In this document: one piece after another, positions 6,886 through 15,673 of the stretch
How the letters are laid out: each line of letters starts with the position of its first letter
How positions within the stretch are numbered: the stretch's first letter is position 1
The notes under the pieces: model-generated
Told to the model about the DNA's origin: nothing
Seen by the model: the letters and a program-made list of their open reading frames with translations, nothing else
Databases searched by the model: none
Translations under genes and position numbers: made by a program
Assembly (NCBI GenBank): GCA_034927815.1
Contig: JAYFPK010000038.1
Coordinates: 1-64,000 of the forward strand
Origin: Limiplasma sp034927815
GTDB lineage: Bacteria > Bacillota > Clostridia > Christensenellales > Aristaeellaceae
Length of the DNA: 64,000 nt
Direction of reading: 5' to 3'

Positions 6886-9800
6886 CTAGGCCACGCCCCC
6901 CTCAAAAAGGGGCTGGAGCTTATTTCCTTCGACGTTCTTGTACAAATCCCTGCCTGCCCGCTCGCTGTGGCCCATCTTGCCCAAAATCCGGCCGTCCGGG
7001 CTGGTGATGGCCTCGATCGCCAAAACGGAGCCGTTGGGGTTGTATAGCGGGTCCATGGTGGGGTTTCCCTGGCCGTCCACGTACTGGGCGGCGATCTGCC
7101 CTGCGGCAATTAGGCGCTCCAGCACCTGGGGCGGAGCCACAAAGCGCCCTTCCCCATGGGAGATGGCAATGGTGTGTTCCTGGCCCAAAGCGCACCGCTG
7201 GAGCCAGGGGCTGAGGATGGAGGAAATCCGGGTGGTGACCAGCATGCTCTGGTGCCGCCCCAAGGTGTTGAAGGTGAGGGTGGGCCAATCCGCCTGGGCC
7301 TGGGCAATCTCCCCAAAGGGCAGAAGCCCCAGCTTCACCAGGGCCTGGAAGCCGTTGCAAATGCCCAGGATCAACCCGTCCCGGTTGTGCAGCAGCTCCC
7401 GAACCCCGTCCCCCATGGCGGGGTTGCGGAAAAAGGCGGCAATGAGCTTGGCGGAGCCGTCGGGCTCGTCCCCGCCGGAGAAGCCGCCGGGGACTACGAT
7501 TATCTGGCTTCGGGCCAAAAGCCTGCGGGCCTCTTGCAGGCTCTGGGCGATGTCCGAGGGGTTCTGGTTGCGGATCAGCAAAATCTCAGCCCGAGCCCCG
7601 GCCCGCTCCAGGGCCCGGGCGGTGTCGGTTTCGCAGTTGGTGCCGGGGAACGCAGGGATCAAGGCCATGGGCCGGGCCTTGCCGCAAGGAGTCCTGGGGC
7701 GCAGCATCCCTCCCTTGCCCTCAAAGCGCAGGGCAGGCGCTTGCGCGCTCTGGGAATCCTCCCCAGAAGTCCGGTAGGGGAACACGGAGGCCAGCTTGCT
7801 TTCATAGCGCTCCTGGAGGGGGCCCAGGGGAATCCGCTTTCCAGCCACCGCCAGTTGGTATTCCGCAATGGTTCTCCCCAGGGCTGTCCCCAAGGCTTGG
7901 CCGCCGCCGGCATCCTCCCAGCCCGGCGCCATCTCCAGCACCAGGCCGCCGAAATGATGGGCGAACAGGTCCCCCTCATAGGTGAGCTCCGCCCCGATGC
8001 CGTTGCCCAAGGCCATGTTCAGCAAGGCCTCCGCGATGCCCCCCAGCCCCAGGGCCCAGGCGGAGAGCACCTTCCCCTCCCCGATCAGCCGGCAGGCCAA
8101 GGCCCAATTGGCTTTCAGGGCCTGGGCGTCGTGAGCGTCCGCCGTCAGCAGCCGCAAGGCATGGCCGGGCCCCTTGAATTCCGGGGAGATCACCCGGCTG
8201 GCCTTGCCTGGGGCCACGGCGAAGCTTACCAAAGTAGGGGGCACGGTAAGGCTTTCAAAGGTGCCGCTCATGCTGTCCTTGCCGCCGATGGCCGCCACCC
8301 CGAAGTCCAGCTGCGCGTCCAGCGCCCCCAGCAGCGCCCCCAGGGGCTTGCCCCAGACGGCGGCGTCGCCGGTCATCCGCTCAAAGTACTCCTGAAAGGT
8401 CAAATAGGCTCCGGCCGTGTCAAAGCCCGCCGCGGCCAGCTTTGCCAGGCTCTCCACCACCGCCAGGTAGGCCCCCTCGTAGGGGTCCAGGCTGCTGAGG
8501 TGGGGATGGAAGCCGTAGCTCATGCCGCTGACGGTGTCCGTCTCCCCCTTGGGCACCGGGATCTTTGCCACCATGCACTGGATGGGGGTCAGCTGATATT
8601 TGCCCCCCAAAGGCATGAGCGCCGTTCCCCCGCCGATGGTGCTGTCAAAACGGCCCGTAAGGCCCTTCTGCCCGCATATGTTCAGGTCCGAGGCCATGGC
8701 CTCCAGCCTGGAAGCCAGATCAGGCTGGGCCAGCCAGGGCAGAGAGGAACCCGCCTGTTCCTGGAAGGACGCGAAGCCCTCCCCGTTGTGGGCCCGCGCC
8801 TCCTTCTCCCAAGGGGCGAAGCCCCCGATGGCAGCCTCGGCCTTTCGTTTCGCCCCGTTGCTGCTCACAAACTCCCTGGACAAGTCCACCAGCATCCGTC
8901 CCCGCCAGCGCATCACCAGGCGGGGTTGCTCCGTAACCCACGCCACGGGGGTTGCCTCCAGGTTCTCTTCCTGGGCCAGGGACACAAACGCCTCCACATC
9001 CTGGGGGGCCACCACCACGGCCATGCGCTCCTGGCTCTCGGAAATCGCCAGCTCCGTGCCGTCCAGGCCCTCGTATTTCTTCGGCACCCGGTCCAGGTCT
9101 ATGATCAGGCCGTCCGCCACCTCGCCGATGGCCACGCTGACGCCCCCCGCGCCAAAATCGTTGCACCGCTTGATGAGCCTTGTGGCCCTGTCGTCCCGGA
9201 ACAGGCGCTGGAGCTTGCGCTCCACCACCGGGTTCCCCTTTTGCACCTGGGCCCCGCAGGTCATGGCGCTGTCCTGGCTGTGGCTCTTGCTGCTGCCGGT
9301 GGCCCCGCCGCAGCCGTCCCGGCCCGTGCGGCCCCCCAGCAAAATCACCACATCCCCAGGGGCGGGCTCCTCCCGGCGCACATGAGCCGCCGGGGCGGCC
9401 CCCAGCACCGCGCCCAGCTCCAGCCGCTTGGCGGCATAGCCCGGATGGTAGATTTCCTTCACCAGCCCCGTAGCCAGGCCCACCTGGTTGCCATAGGCGC
9501 TGTATCCGGCGGCGGCGGTGGTGGTGATCTTGCGCTGGGGCAGCTTGCCGGGCAAGGTGTCCCGCAGGTCCCCGGTGGGGTCCGCGGCCCCGGTGATCCG
9601 CATGGCCTGGTACACATAGGCCCGGCCCGACAGCGGGTCCCGGATGGCGCCCCCCAGGCAGGTGGCCGCGCCGCCAAAGGGCTCGATCTCCGTGGGGTGG
9701 TTGTGGGTCTCGTTCTTGAACATCAGCAGCCAGGGCTCGGCTTTGCCCTCCACGTCCACATCGATCCGGATGGAGCACGCGTTGATCTCCTGGCTCTCGT

Positions 9801-10659
9801 CCAGGTTCCCCAGCAGGCCCCGGCGCTTCAGCTCCTTGGCCCCGATGGTGGCGATGTCCATCAGCGTGATGGGCTTCTCTTTCCCCGCATACAGCCTCTC
9901 CCGGAGAGAAAGGTAGCGCGCAAAGGCCTTCCTGGCCGCCGGGTGCTCCACCCTAACCCTTTCCAGCTCGGTCCCAAAGGTGGTGTGGCGGCAATGGTCG
10001 CTCCAGTAGGTGTCCAACACCCGTAGCTCCGTAAGGCTGGGGTCCCGCCCCTCTCCCCGGAAATAGTCCCGGCAGAAGGCCAGGTCCCGTTCGTCCATGG
10101 CAAGGCCGTATTCCTTCACAAAATCCGAAAGGGCCTCTCCCGTCATCTCCCGGAAGCCCTCAAGGGAGGGCACATCCTCCGGGGCCTCAAACGCCCGGGC
10201 CAAGGTCCTTTTGGGGTCCAGGTCCGCCTCCCGGGCCTCCACGGGGTTAATCAGGTATTCCTTGATTCTGGCGAAATCCTCCGGGGCCATGGTCCCGGAG
10301 AAAAGGTATACCTTGGCCGCGTCCACCCTGGGCAGCTCTCCTCCGGTGAGGAGCTGTATGCATTCCTGGCAGCTGGCAGCCCTGGGGTCAAACTGCCCCG
10401 GCAAAGCCTCCACCGCCAGCGCCGTGTGTTCCCCCTGGGGCAGCCGGTCATAGGCCTCGTCCAAAGGCGGCTCCATGAACACAATGGGCTTGCAGCGCTC
10501 CATGGTCCGGGTATCCAGGCCCTCCACGTCGTACCGGTTCAAAATGCGCACTCCCGTGATCCCGGAAATCCCTAACACCCTCTGGACCTCGGTCAGCAAG
10601 CCCTGGGCTTCCACCGCATAGGGGGCCTTTTTCTCCACATACAGGCGAATGACTGCCAT
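6886..10659 (-). CDS. purL: Phosphoribosylformylglycinamidine synthase, single-chain (PurSLQ fusion)
   Basis: A 1257-residue cytosolic enzyme converting FGAR to FGAM with ATP and glutamine. Order: N-terminal PurS-like segment (about 1-90), linker with the FGARAT signature TYWSDHCRHTTF near residue 220, two AIRS-like synthetase halves (KNETHNHPTEIEPFGGAATCLGG; GAGGVSVAIGEVADG), and a class I glutamine amidotransferase from about residue 998 (AFPGTNCETD, catalytic Cys in GICNGFQAL near 1101, His in ISHGEGRF near 1168). This compact fused form is the clostridial type and differs from the B. subtilis PurS-PurQ-PurL complex. AGGAGGAGCGGC precedes the ATG at 10659; purD ends 10 bases upstream. Confidence 0.96.
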   Translation of the reverse strand: MAVIRLYVEKKAPYAVEAQGLLTEVQRVLGISGITGVRILNRYDVEGLDTRTMERCKPIVFMEPPLDEAYDRLPQGEHTALAVEALPGQFDPRAASCQECIQLLTGGELPRVDAAKVYLFSGTMAPEDFARIKEYLINPVEAREADLDPKRTLARAFEAPEDVPSLEGFREMTGEALSDFVKEYGLAMDERDLAFCRDYFRGEGRDPSLTELRVLDTYWSDHCRHTTFGTELERVRVEHPAARKAFARYLSLRERLYAGKEKPITLMDIATIGAKELKRRGLLGNLDESQEINACSIRIDVDVEGKAEPWLLMFKNETHNHPTEIEPFGGAATCLGGAIRDPLSGRAYVYQAMRITGAADPTGDLRDTLPGKLPQRKITTTAAAGYSAYGNQVGLATGLVKEIYHPGYAAKRLELGAVLGAAPAAHVRREEPAPGDVVILLGGRTGRDGCGGATGSSKSHSQDSAMTCGAQVQKGNPVVERKLQRLFRDDRATRLIKRCNDFGAGGVSVAIGEVADGLIIDLDRVPKKYEGLDGTELAISESQERMAVVVAPQDVEAFVSLAQEENLEATPVAWVTEQPRLVMRWRGRMLVDLSREFVSSNGAKRKAEAAIGGFAPWEKEARAHNGEGFASFQEQAGSSLPWLAQPDLASRLEAMASDLNICGQKGLTGRFDSTIGGGTALMPLGGKYQLTPIQCMVAKIPVPKGETDTVSGMSYGFHPHLSSLDPYEGAYLAVVESLAKLAAAGFDTAGAYLTFQEYFERMTGDAAVWGKPLGALLGALDAQLDFGVAAIGGKDSMSGTFESLTVPPTLVSFAVAPGKASRVISPEFKGPGHALRLLTADAHDAQALKANWALACRLIGEGKVLSAWALGLGGIAEALLNMALGNGIGAELTYEGDLFAHHFGGLVLEMAPGWEDAGGGQALGTALGRTIAEYQLAVAGKRIPLGPLQERYESKLASVFPYRTSGEDSQSAQAPALRFEGKGGMLRPRTPCGKARPMALIPAFPGTNCETDTARALERAGARAEILLIRNQNPSDIAQSLQEARRLLARSQIIVVPGGFSGGDEPDGSAKLIAAFFRNPAMGDGVRELLHNRDGLILGICNGFQALVKLGLLPFGEIAQAQADWPTLTFNTLGRHQSMLVTTRISSILSPWLQRCALGQEHTIAISHGEGRFVAPPQVLERLIAAGQIAAQYVDGQGNPTMDPLYNPNGSVLAIEAITSPDGRILGKMGHSERAGRDLYKNVEGNKLQPLFEGGVA

Positions 10660-10669
10660 GCCGCTCCTC

Positions 10670-11950
10670 CTACCGTTTGTTTTGGGCTTCCAGGGCCGCG
10701 GCCCCGATGTCCCGCCGGATATGCATCCCCTCAAAGGAAATCCTCCCGGCGGCGGCATAGGCCCGGTCGATGGCTTCCTCAAGGCTGGGGGCCGTGGCGG
10801 TGACGTTCAGCACCCGGCCTCCGGCGGTGAGGACGCTCCCATCCTCTCCCAGCGCCGTGCCCGCATGGCACACCTGGGCCATTTCCGCGGCCTCCGCCAG
10901 CCCGGCGATCCGCTTCCCCGCCTCATAGCCCTGGGGATAGCCCCCGCTGGCCAGCACCAGGCAGCAGCTGGCTCCCTCCTCAAACTCGCACGGCGCCTGG
11001 TCCAAGGTGCCCTGGGTAGTGGCCCGCATCACCGCCAGCAGGTCGCTTTTCATCAAAGGCAGCACCGCCTGGGCCTCCGGGTCCCCAAACCGGGCGTTGT
11101 ACTCGATCACCTTGGGGCCCTGGGGGGTCAGCATCAGCCCGAAGTACAGGCAGCCTGTAAAGGGGCAGCCCATTTCCTCCAAGGCCGCCAACGTGGGCAA
11201 AAAGATGGTCTCCCTGCACACCCGGGCCACTTCCGGGGTGTAGTAGGGGTTGGGAGCCACCGCCCCCATGCCTCCGGTATTGAGGCCTTGGTCCCCGTCC
11301 AGGGCCCGCTTGTGGTCCATGCTGGACGCCATGGGGCGGAGGGTTTTCCCGTCGGTGAAGCACAGCACCGATACCTCCGGCCCGGTGAGGCATTCCTCCA
11401 CCACCACCCGGTTCCCCGCCGCGCCGAACACCCCCGCCACCATCATGTCCCGGATGGCCTCCCGGGCCTGGGCCGCACCGGCGCACACCCGCACGCCCTT
11501 GCCCAGGGCCAGCCCGTCCGCCTTCACCACCAGGGGATACTCCGCCCCCTCCACATAGGCCAGGGCCTCCCCGGCGTGCTGAAACACCCGGCAGGCGGCG
11601 GTGGGAATCCCAAAACGCTCCATCAGCTCCTTGGCAAACACCTTGCTGCCCTCGATCCGGGCCGCCGCCTTGCCGGGGCCGAAAGCGGGAATCCCCCGCT
11701 CCTTCAGCATGTCCACCAGCCCCAGGCACAAGGGGTCGTCCGGGGCCACCACCACATAGTCCATGCCCTCCCGCCGGGCATACTCCGCCAGCTCCTCCAC
11801 CCGGTTAGCCCGGATGGGCACGCACACCGCGTCCCGGGCAATGCCCCCATTCCCCGGGGCGCAGTATAGCTCCGGCTTTTCGGGGCTCTCCTTTAGTTTG
11901 CGGATGATGGCGTGCTCCCGCCCGCCGCCGCCTATCACGAGGATTTTCAC
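10670..11950 (-). CDS. purD: Phosphoribosylamine-glycine ligase (GAR synthetase)
   Basis: A 426-residue ATP-grasp enzyme making GAR from phosphoribosylamine, glycine and ATP. The N-terminal KILVIGGGGREHAI, the ATP-grasp region (YPLVVKADGLALGKGV) and the C-terminal FEEGASCCLVLASGGYPQGYEAG are intact and the length is normal. It starts with GTG at 11950 with AAAGGAC a few bases upstream. It follows the AICAR transformylase gene after about 160 bases, the largest gap inside the operon; that gap contains no ORF that I can support. Confidence 0.95.
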   Translation of the reverse strand: MKILVIGGGGREHAIIRKLKESPEKPELYCAPGNGGIARDAVCVPIRANRVEELAEYARREGMDYVVVAPDDPLCLGLVDMLKERGIPAFGPGKAAARIEGSKVFAKELMERFGIPTAACRVFQHAGEALAYVEGAEYPLVVKADGLALGKGVRVCAGAAQAREAIRDMMVAGVFGAAGNRVVVEECLTGPEVSVLCFTDGKTLRPMASSMDHKRALDGDQGLNTGGMGAVAPNPYYTPEVARVCRETIFLPTLAALEEMGCPFTGCLYFGLMLTPQGPKVIEYNARFGDPEAQAVLPLMKSDLLAVMRATTQGTLDQAPCEFEEGASCCLVLASGGYPQGYEAGKRIAGLAEAAEMAQVCHAGTALGEDGSVLTAGGRVLNVTATAPSLEEAIDRAYAAAGRISFEGMHIRRDIGAAALEAQNKR

Positions 11951-12112
11951 GCTTTGTCCTTTCCGGGAGATTGAGGGGTTTCCCCCTGAATCCCTGGGAG
12001 TTTTCCTTCCTTGCCCGGGGAAACGGGCGTGTCAGGGGCCGGAGAGGATTTGCGGCCTCTTCCTCTGGCCCCCTTTTACAAATTCGTTCCTCTAAGCGAA
12101 GGGAAAGTTCTT

Positions 12113-13285
12113 TTAATGATGAAACAGCCTTACCCCCGTCATCGCCATTACCATCCCATGCTCATCGCATGCCTGAATCACCTGTTCATCCCGAACGCTG
12201 CCCCCGGGCTGGGCCACATACTCCACCCCGCTGCGGGCGGCCCGGTGGATGTTGTCCGGGAAGGGAAAGAACGCGTCGCTGCCCAAGGAAACCCCGGACA
12301 GGCCCCACAGCCACTCCCCCTTCTCCTCCCGGGTCAGGGGCTCGGGCCGCCGGGCGAACAACGCCTCCCAGCGCCCGGGGGCCAGCACCTCCTCCGGCTC
12401 CCCGGAGAGGTACCGGTCGATGGCATTATCCCGGTCCGGGTTTTTCAACTCCGGCAAAAAGGGCAGAGCCAAGGCCTTGGGGTGCTGGCGCAGCCACCAT
12501 AGATCGGCCTTGTCCCCGGCCAGCCGGGTGCAGTGGATGCGGCTCTGCTGCCCCGCGCCGATGCCGATGGCCTGGCCGTCCTTCCCGTAGCAAACGCTGT
12601 TGCTCTGGGTGTATTTCAGGGTGATGAGGGCCACGGTCAGGTCCCGTTTCGCGCTTTGGGGCAGGTCCTTCCTTTGGGTCACGATGCTCTCCAGGCAATC
12701 CGGCCCCATCGCCAGTCGGTTTCGCTCCTGCTCAAAGGTCACGCCGAATACGTCCTTTTGCTCCAAGGCGGGCGGCTCGTAAGCCGGATCGATTTCCAGA
12801 ACGGCATACGCCCCCTTGCGCTTGGCCCGGAGGATTTCCAGGGCCCGGGGCTCATATCCCGGCGCGATGATCCCGTCGCTGACCTCCGGGGCAATAAGCC
12901 GGGCGGTGCTCTCGTCGCACACGCCGGACAGCGCGATCCAGTCCCCAAAGCTGCTCATCCGGTCCGCGCCCCTGGCCCTGGCGTATGCGCAGGCCAAGGG
13001 GGAAAGCTCCCGCTCCTTCACAAAATACATCTGCCGCAGCGTATCGCTCAGGGGCAGTCCCAGCGCGGCCCCGGCGGGGCTCACATGCTTGAAGCTGGCG
13101 GCCGCGGGCAGGCCCGTGGCTCCGCTTAACTCCCGCACCAGCTGCCAGCCGTTTAAGGCGTCCAGCAGATTGATATACCCCGGCCTGCCGTTTCGCACGC
13201 TCAGGGGCAGCTCCCCCTGTTTGGCAAAGATCCGGGCGGGCTTCTGATGGGGGTTGCACCCGTATTTCAACTCCATGTCCCTCAT
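12113..13285 (-). CDS. purH: Stand-alone AICAR transformylase (PurH C-terminal domain only)
   Basis: A 390-residue protein corresponding only to the AICAR formyltransferase part of PurH. It transfers a formyl group from 10-formyl-THF to AICAR. Motifs: ELKYGCNPHQKPA at the N-terminus, AAASFKHVSPAGAALG, YTQSNSVCYGKDGQAIGIGAGQQSRIHCTRLAGDKAD, and the C-terminal FFPFPDNIHRAARSGVEYVAQPGGS. The IMP cyclohydrolase (MGS-like) half of a normal PurH of about 510 residues is absent; that step is supplied by the gene immediately upstream. AAGGAGG lies 7 bases before the ATG at 13285; the start overlaps the end of purO by 4 bases. Confidence 0.93.
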   Translation of the reverse strand: MRDMELKYGCNPHQKPARIFAKQGELPLSVRNGRPGYINLLDALNGWQLVRELSGATGLPAAASFKHVSPAGAALGLPLSDTLRQMYFVKERELSPLACAYARARGADRMSSFGDWIALSGVCDESTARLIAPEVSDGIIAPGYEPRALEILRAKRKGAYAVLEIDPAYEPPALEQKDVFGVTFEQERNRLAMGPDCLESIVTQRKDLPQSAKRDLTVALITLKYTQSNSVCYGKDGQAIGIGAGQQSRIHCTRLAGDKADLWWLRQHPKALALPFLPELKNPDRDNAIDRYLSGEPEEVLAPGRWEALFARRPEPLTREEKGEWLWGLSGVSLGSDAFFPFPDNIHRAARSGVEYVAQPGGSVRDEQVIQACDEHGMVMAMTGVRLFHH

Positions 13286-14019
13286 GGCCGGTCCTCCTTT
13301 CCAGGGCGGCTCCCCAGTTTGTTGAAGATGCGGGTCTGGGTCCCTCCCGTGGCAAGGTCCACAGCCCGCACAAAGAGGCTGATCTTGTTTCCCTCGTTCA
13401 GGCTCTCCCAAATACCCTGGGCCAAAGCGTCCAGGTCCGGCTCCAAAGACACCGCCGCCGGCTCCCCCGCAAAGCTGGGCAAGGGGTTCCCGTCTCCTTG
13501 GTAGGTGTGGATCAGGTGCCCCTCCCCGGCCACAGGCTGGGGATAGTGGAAGAAGAACCGCTGTACGCTTTCCCCCTTGCCCCCCGCGGATTTCAGGATG
13601 GAGAGGGCATAGCGCATCTCCCCCTTTTCCACATGCAAAAGCCCGGAGATCCGGGGGGTGAAATGGGGCGCGTCCGGCTCAAAGGTCCGGCTTTCCAGGG
13701 CCTCCTCAAAGCTCCCGCCCTTTGCCAGTGCTGAGGAAATGGTGTCCGTCTGGTCCCCGTTGGTGACGATGGTGCGCTTCCCCGCCACCCGCACCGGGGT
13801 ATAGAGGATGAGGCTGGGGTCCTCCACCAAGACCGGATCAAAGGCCCTGGCCTCAATTCCCCCGTCCTTTTCCACAAACACCCGGTTGCGGCTGTTCTCG
13901 CTGCGGCCCATGATGAAATAGGCCATCACCGCCCGGTTTTCCCCGCTTCGCCCCAGCAAAATGCCCCGGCCGGGGTAGGGGTTTGCCCTGAGCAATTCCC
14001 GCACATCCATGTTGATCAC
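13282..14019 (-). CDS. purO: IMP cyclohydrolase, PurO type
   Basis: A 245-residue protein of the IMP cyclohydrolase (PurO) family, first known in archaea, which closes FAICAR to IMP. The start of the domain, NPYPGRGILLGRSGENRAVMAYFIMGRSENSRNRVF, is characteristic, as are IVTNGDQTDTI and the PRISG...FFFHY region. The GTG at 14019 is preferred: GGAGG is 7 bases upstream and it forms a GTGA overlap with purN, whereas the ATG at 14010 is too far from the ribosome site. It sits directly before the transformylase-only PurH, so the two replace bifunctional PurH. Confidence 0.92.
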   Translation of the reverse strand: MINMDVRELLRANPYPGRGILLGRSGENRAVMAYFIMGRSENSRNRVFVEKDGGIEARAFDPVLVEDPSLILYTPVRVAGKRTIVTNGDQTDTISSALAKGGSFEEALESRTFEPDAPHFTPRISGLLHVEKGEMRYALSILKSAGGKGESVQRFFFHYPQPVAGEGHLIHTYQGDGNPLPSFAGEPAAVSLEPDLDALAQGIWESLNEGNKISLFVRAVDLATGGTQTRIFNKLGSRPGKEDRP

Positions 14020-14624
14020 GCGCTTTCCTCCCTGAGCATTCTTTGGGCCACCTGCTCCACCGCCTGGGGCAGCAGCACCCACTCCGCCTCCTCCATCACC
14101 CGCTTTTGGAGGCTCTGGGGGCTGTCCCCCTCCAGCACCGGCACGGCCTTCTGGGCCAGAATCGGCCCTCCGTCGGGAATCTCGTTCACCAGGTGTACCG
14201 TTGCCCCGGTCATCTTCACGCCCCGGGTGAGCGCCGCCTCATGGACCCGCAGGCCATAGTAGCCCTTGCCGCAGAAGGCGGGAATCAGGCTGGGGTGAAC
14301 GTTGAGGATGCGGTTCTCATAGGCCCGCACCACGCAAGGGTCCAGGATTGTCAAAAACCCAGCCAGCACCACCAGCTCGATGCCCTTGCCCTTCAGCAGC
14401 GCCAAAAGCCTGGCCCCGTAGGCCTCCGGGCCTTCGGAGGCCTCCCGGCCCAGCGCCGCCGCCTCCACCCCGGCCTGGGCCGCCCGCTGGAGGGCGTAGG
14501 CTCCGGGCCTGTCGCTGACCACCAAACAAATCGCGCAGCTTGGCAAGGCCCCCCGGCCGCTGGCGTCCAGCAGCGCTTGCAAATTGGTGCCCCCGCCGCT
14601 TACCAGCACCGCCGTCCTTACCAT
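14016..14624 (-). CDS. purN: Phosphoribosylglycinamide formyltransferase
   Basis: A 202-residue enzyme that formylates GAR using 10-formyl-THF. Conserved elements: VLVSGGGTNLQALLDA at the N-terminus, the catalytic Asn-His pair in RILNVHPSLIPAF and the Asp in HLVNEIPDGGPIL. The ATG at 14624 lies inside the last codons of purM (7-base overlap), so translation is coupled. The longer frame to 14741 is low-complexity antisense of purM and is not real. Confidence 0.95.
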   Translation of the reverse strand: MVRTAVLVSGGGTNLQALLDASGRGALPSCAICLVVSDRPGAYALQRAAQAGVEAAALGREASEGPEAYGARLLALLKGKGIELVVLAGFLTILDPCVVRAYENRILNVHPSLIPAFCGKGYYGLRVHEAALTRGVKMTGATVHLVNEIPDGGPILAQKAVPVLEGDSPQSLQKRVMEEAEWVLLPQAVEQVAQRMLREESA

Positions 14625-15670
14625 AATACCACGCCGCCTTCCCCGGCTTCCAGGCTTCCCAGCACATAGGCCCCCGGCTCTCCGGCCTCCCCCAGGGCCG
14701 CCAGGGCCGCGCCGGCGTCCTCCACCGCCACCACAGCGCACAGCCCCACCCCCATGTTGAAGGTGTTGAACATATCCCGCTGGGGGATGCTTCCGGCCTG
14801 GGCGATCCGCTCAAACAGGGGCGGGGTTTTCACGTCCTTGCGGGCAATGCGGGCCTGAAGCCCTTCAGGCAACGCCCTGGGGAGGTTCTCAAAGAACCCG
14901 CCTCCGGTGATATGGGCCAAGGACCGCACCTTGGCCCCGCTCTCCAGCAGCGCCAGGGCCGCCTTCACGTAGATTTTGGTGGGGGCCAGCAGCGCCTCCC
15001 CCAAGGTCGTGCCCAACTCCGCCTCATACCGGTCCAGGGCCTTCCGCCCCTCGTTTCCTTCCAAGCCGAAGACCTTGCGCACCAAGGAGAAGCCGTTGCT
15101 GTGGACCCCGCTGGAAGGAAGGGCGATCACCGCGTCCCCGGCCCGGGCGGCGGTTTTGTCCAAAATTCGCTCCTTGTCCACCACCCCCACGGCAAAGCCC
15201 GCCAGGTCGTATTCCCCAGGCGGATAAAAGCCGGGCATCTCCGCCGTCTCCCCGCCGGTCAAGGCGCACCCCGCCTGGACGCAGCCCTCCGCCACCCCGG
15301 CCACAATCTCCGCCACCCGCTGGGGCACGTTGCGGCCCAGGGCCAGGTAATCCAGAAAGAACAGGGGCTTCGCTCCGCAGCAGATCACGTCGTTGACGCA
15401 CATGGCTACGCAGTCGATCCCCACGGTATCATGCTTGTCCAGGAGAAAGGCCAGCTTCAGCTTGGTGCCCACCCCGTCGGTGCCGCTCACCAGCACAGGC
15501 CGCCGCATCCCCGTCACGTCCAATTCGAACAGGCCGCCAAAGCCTCCCAGGCCCTCCAAAGCCCCTTTGGTCAGGGTCCGGGCCACGTGGCCCCGCATCA
15601 GCTCCACGGCCCTGTACCCGGCGGTGATGTCCACCCCGGCCGCCTTGTAGCTCTCGCTTTCGCTCCTCAT
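14618..15670 (-). CDS. purM: Phosphoribosylformylglycinamidine cyclo-ligase (AIR synthetase)
   Basis: A 350-residue enzyme closing FGAM to AIR with ATP. It has the YKAAGVDITAGYRAVELM start, VSGTDGVGTKLKLAF, the GGETAEMPGFY motif and SSGVHSNGFSLVRK, all in normal order and spacing. It starts 3 bases after the purF stop and overlaps purN. Confidence 0.96.
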   Translation of the reverse strand: MRSESESYKAAGVDITAGYRAVELMRGHVARTLTKGALEGLGGFGGLFELDVTGMRRPVLVSGTDGVGTKLKLAFLLDKHDTVGIDCVAMCVNDVICCGAKPLFFLDYLALGRNVPQRVAEIVAGVAEGCVQAGCALTGGETAEMPGFYPPGEYDLAGFAVGVVDKERILDKTAARAGDAVIALPSSGVHSNGFSLVRKVFGLEGNEGRKALDRYEAELGTTLGEALLAPTKIYVKAALALLESGAKVRSLAHITGGGFFENLPRALPEGLQARIARKDVKTPPLFERIAQAGSIPQRDMFNTFNMGVGLCAVVAVEDAGAALAALGEAGEPGAYVLGSLEAGEGGVVLW

Positions 15671-15673
15671 GCC

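Noticed and set aside
7156..10026. Plus-strand ORF of 956 residues opposite purL
   Set aside because: Low-complexity shadow of a well-supported gene.
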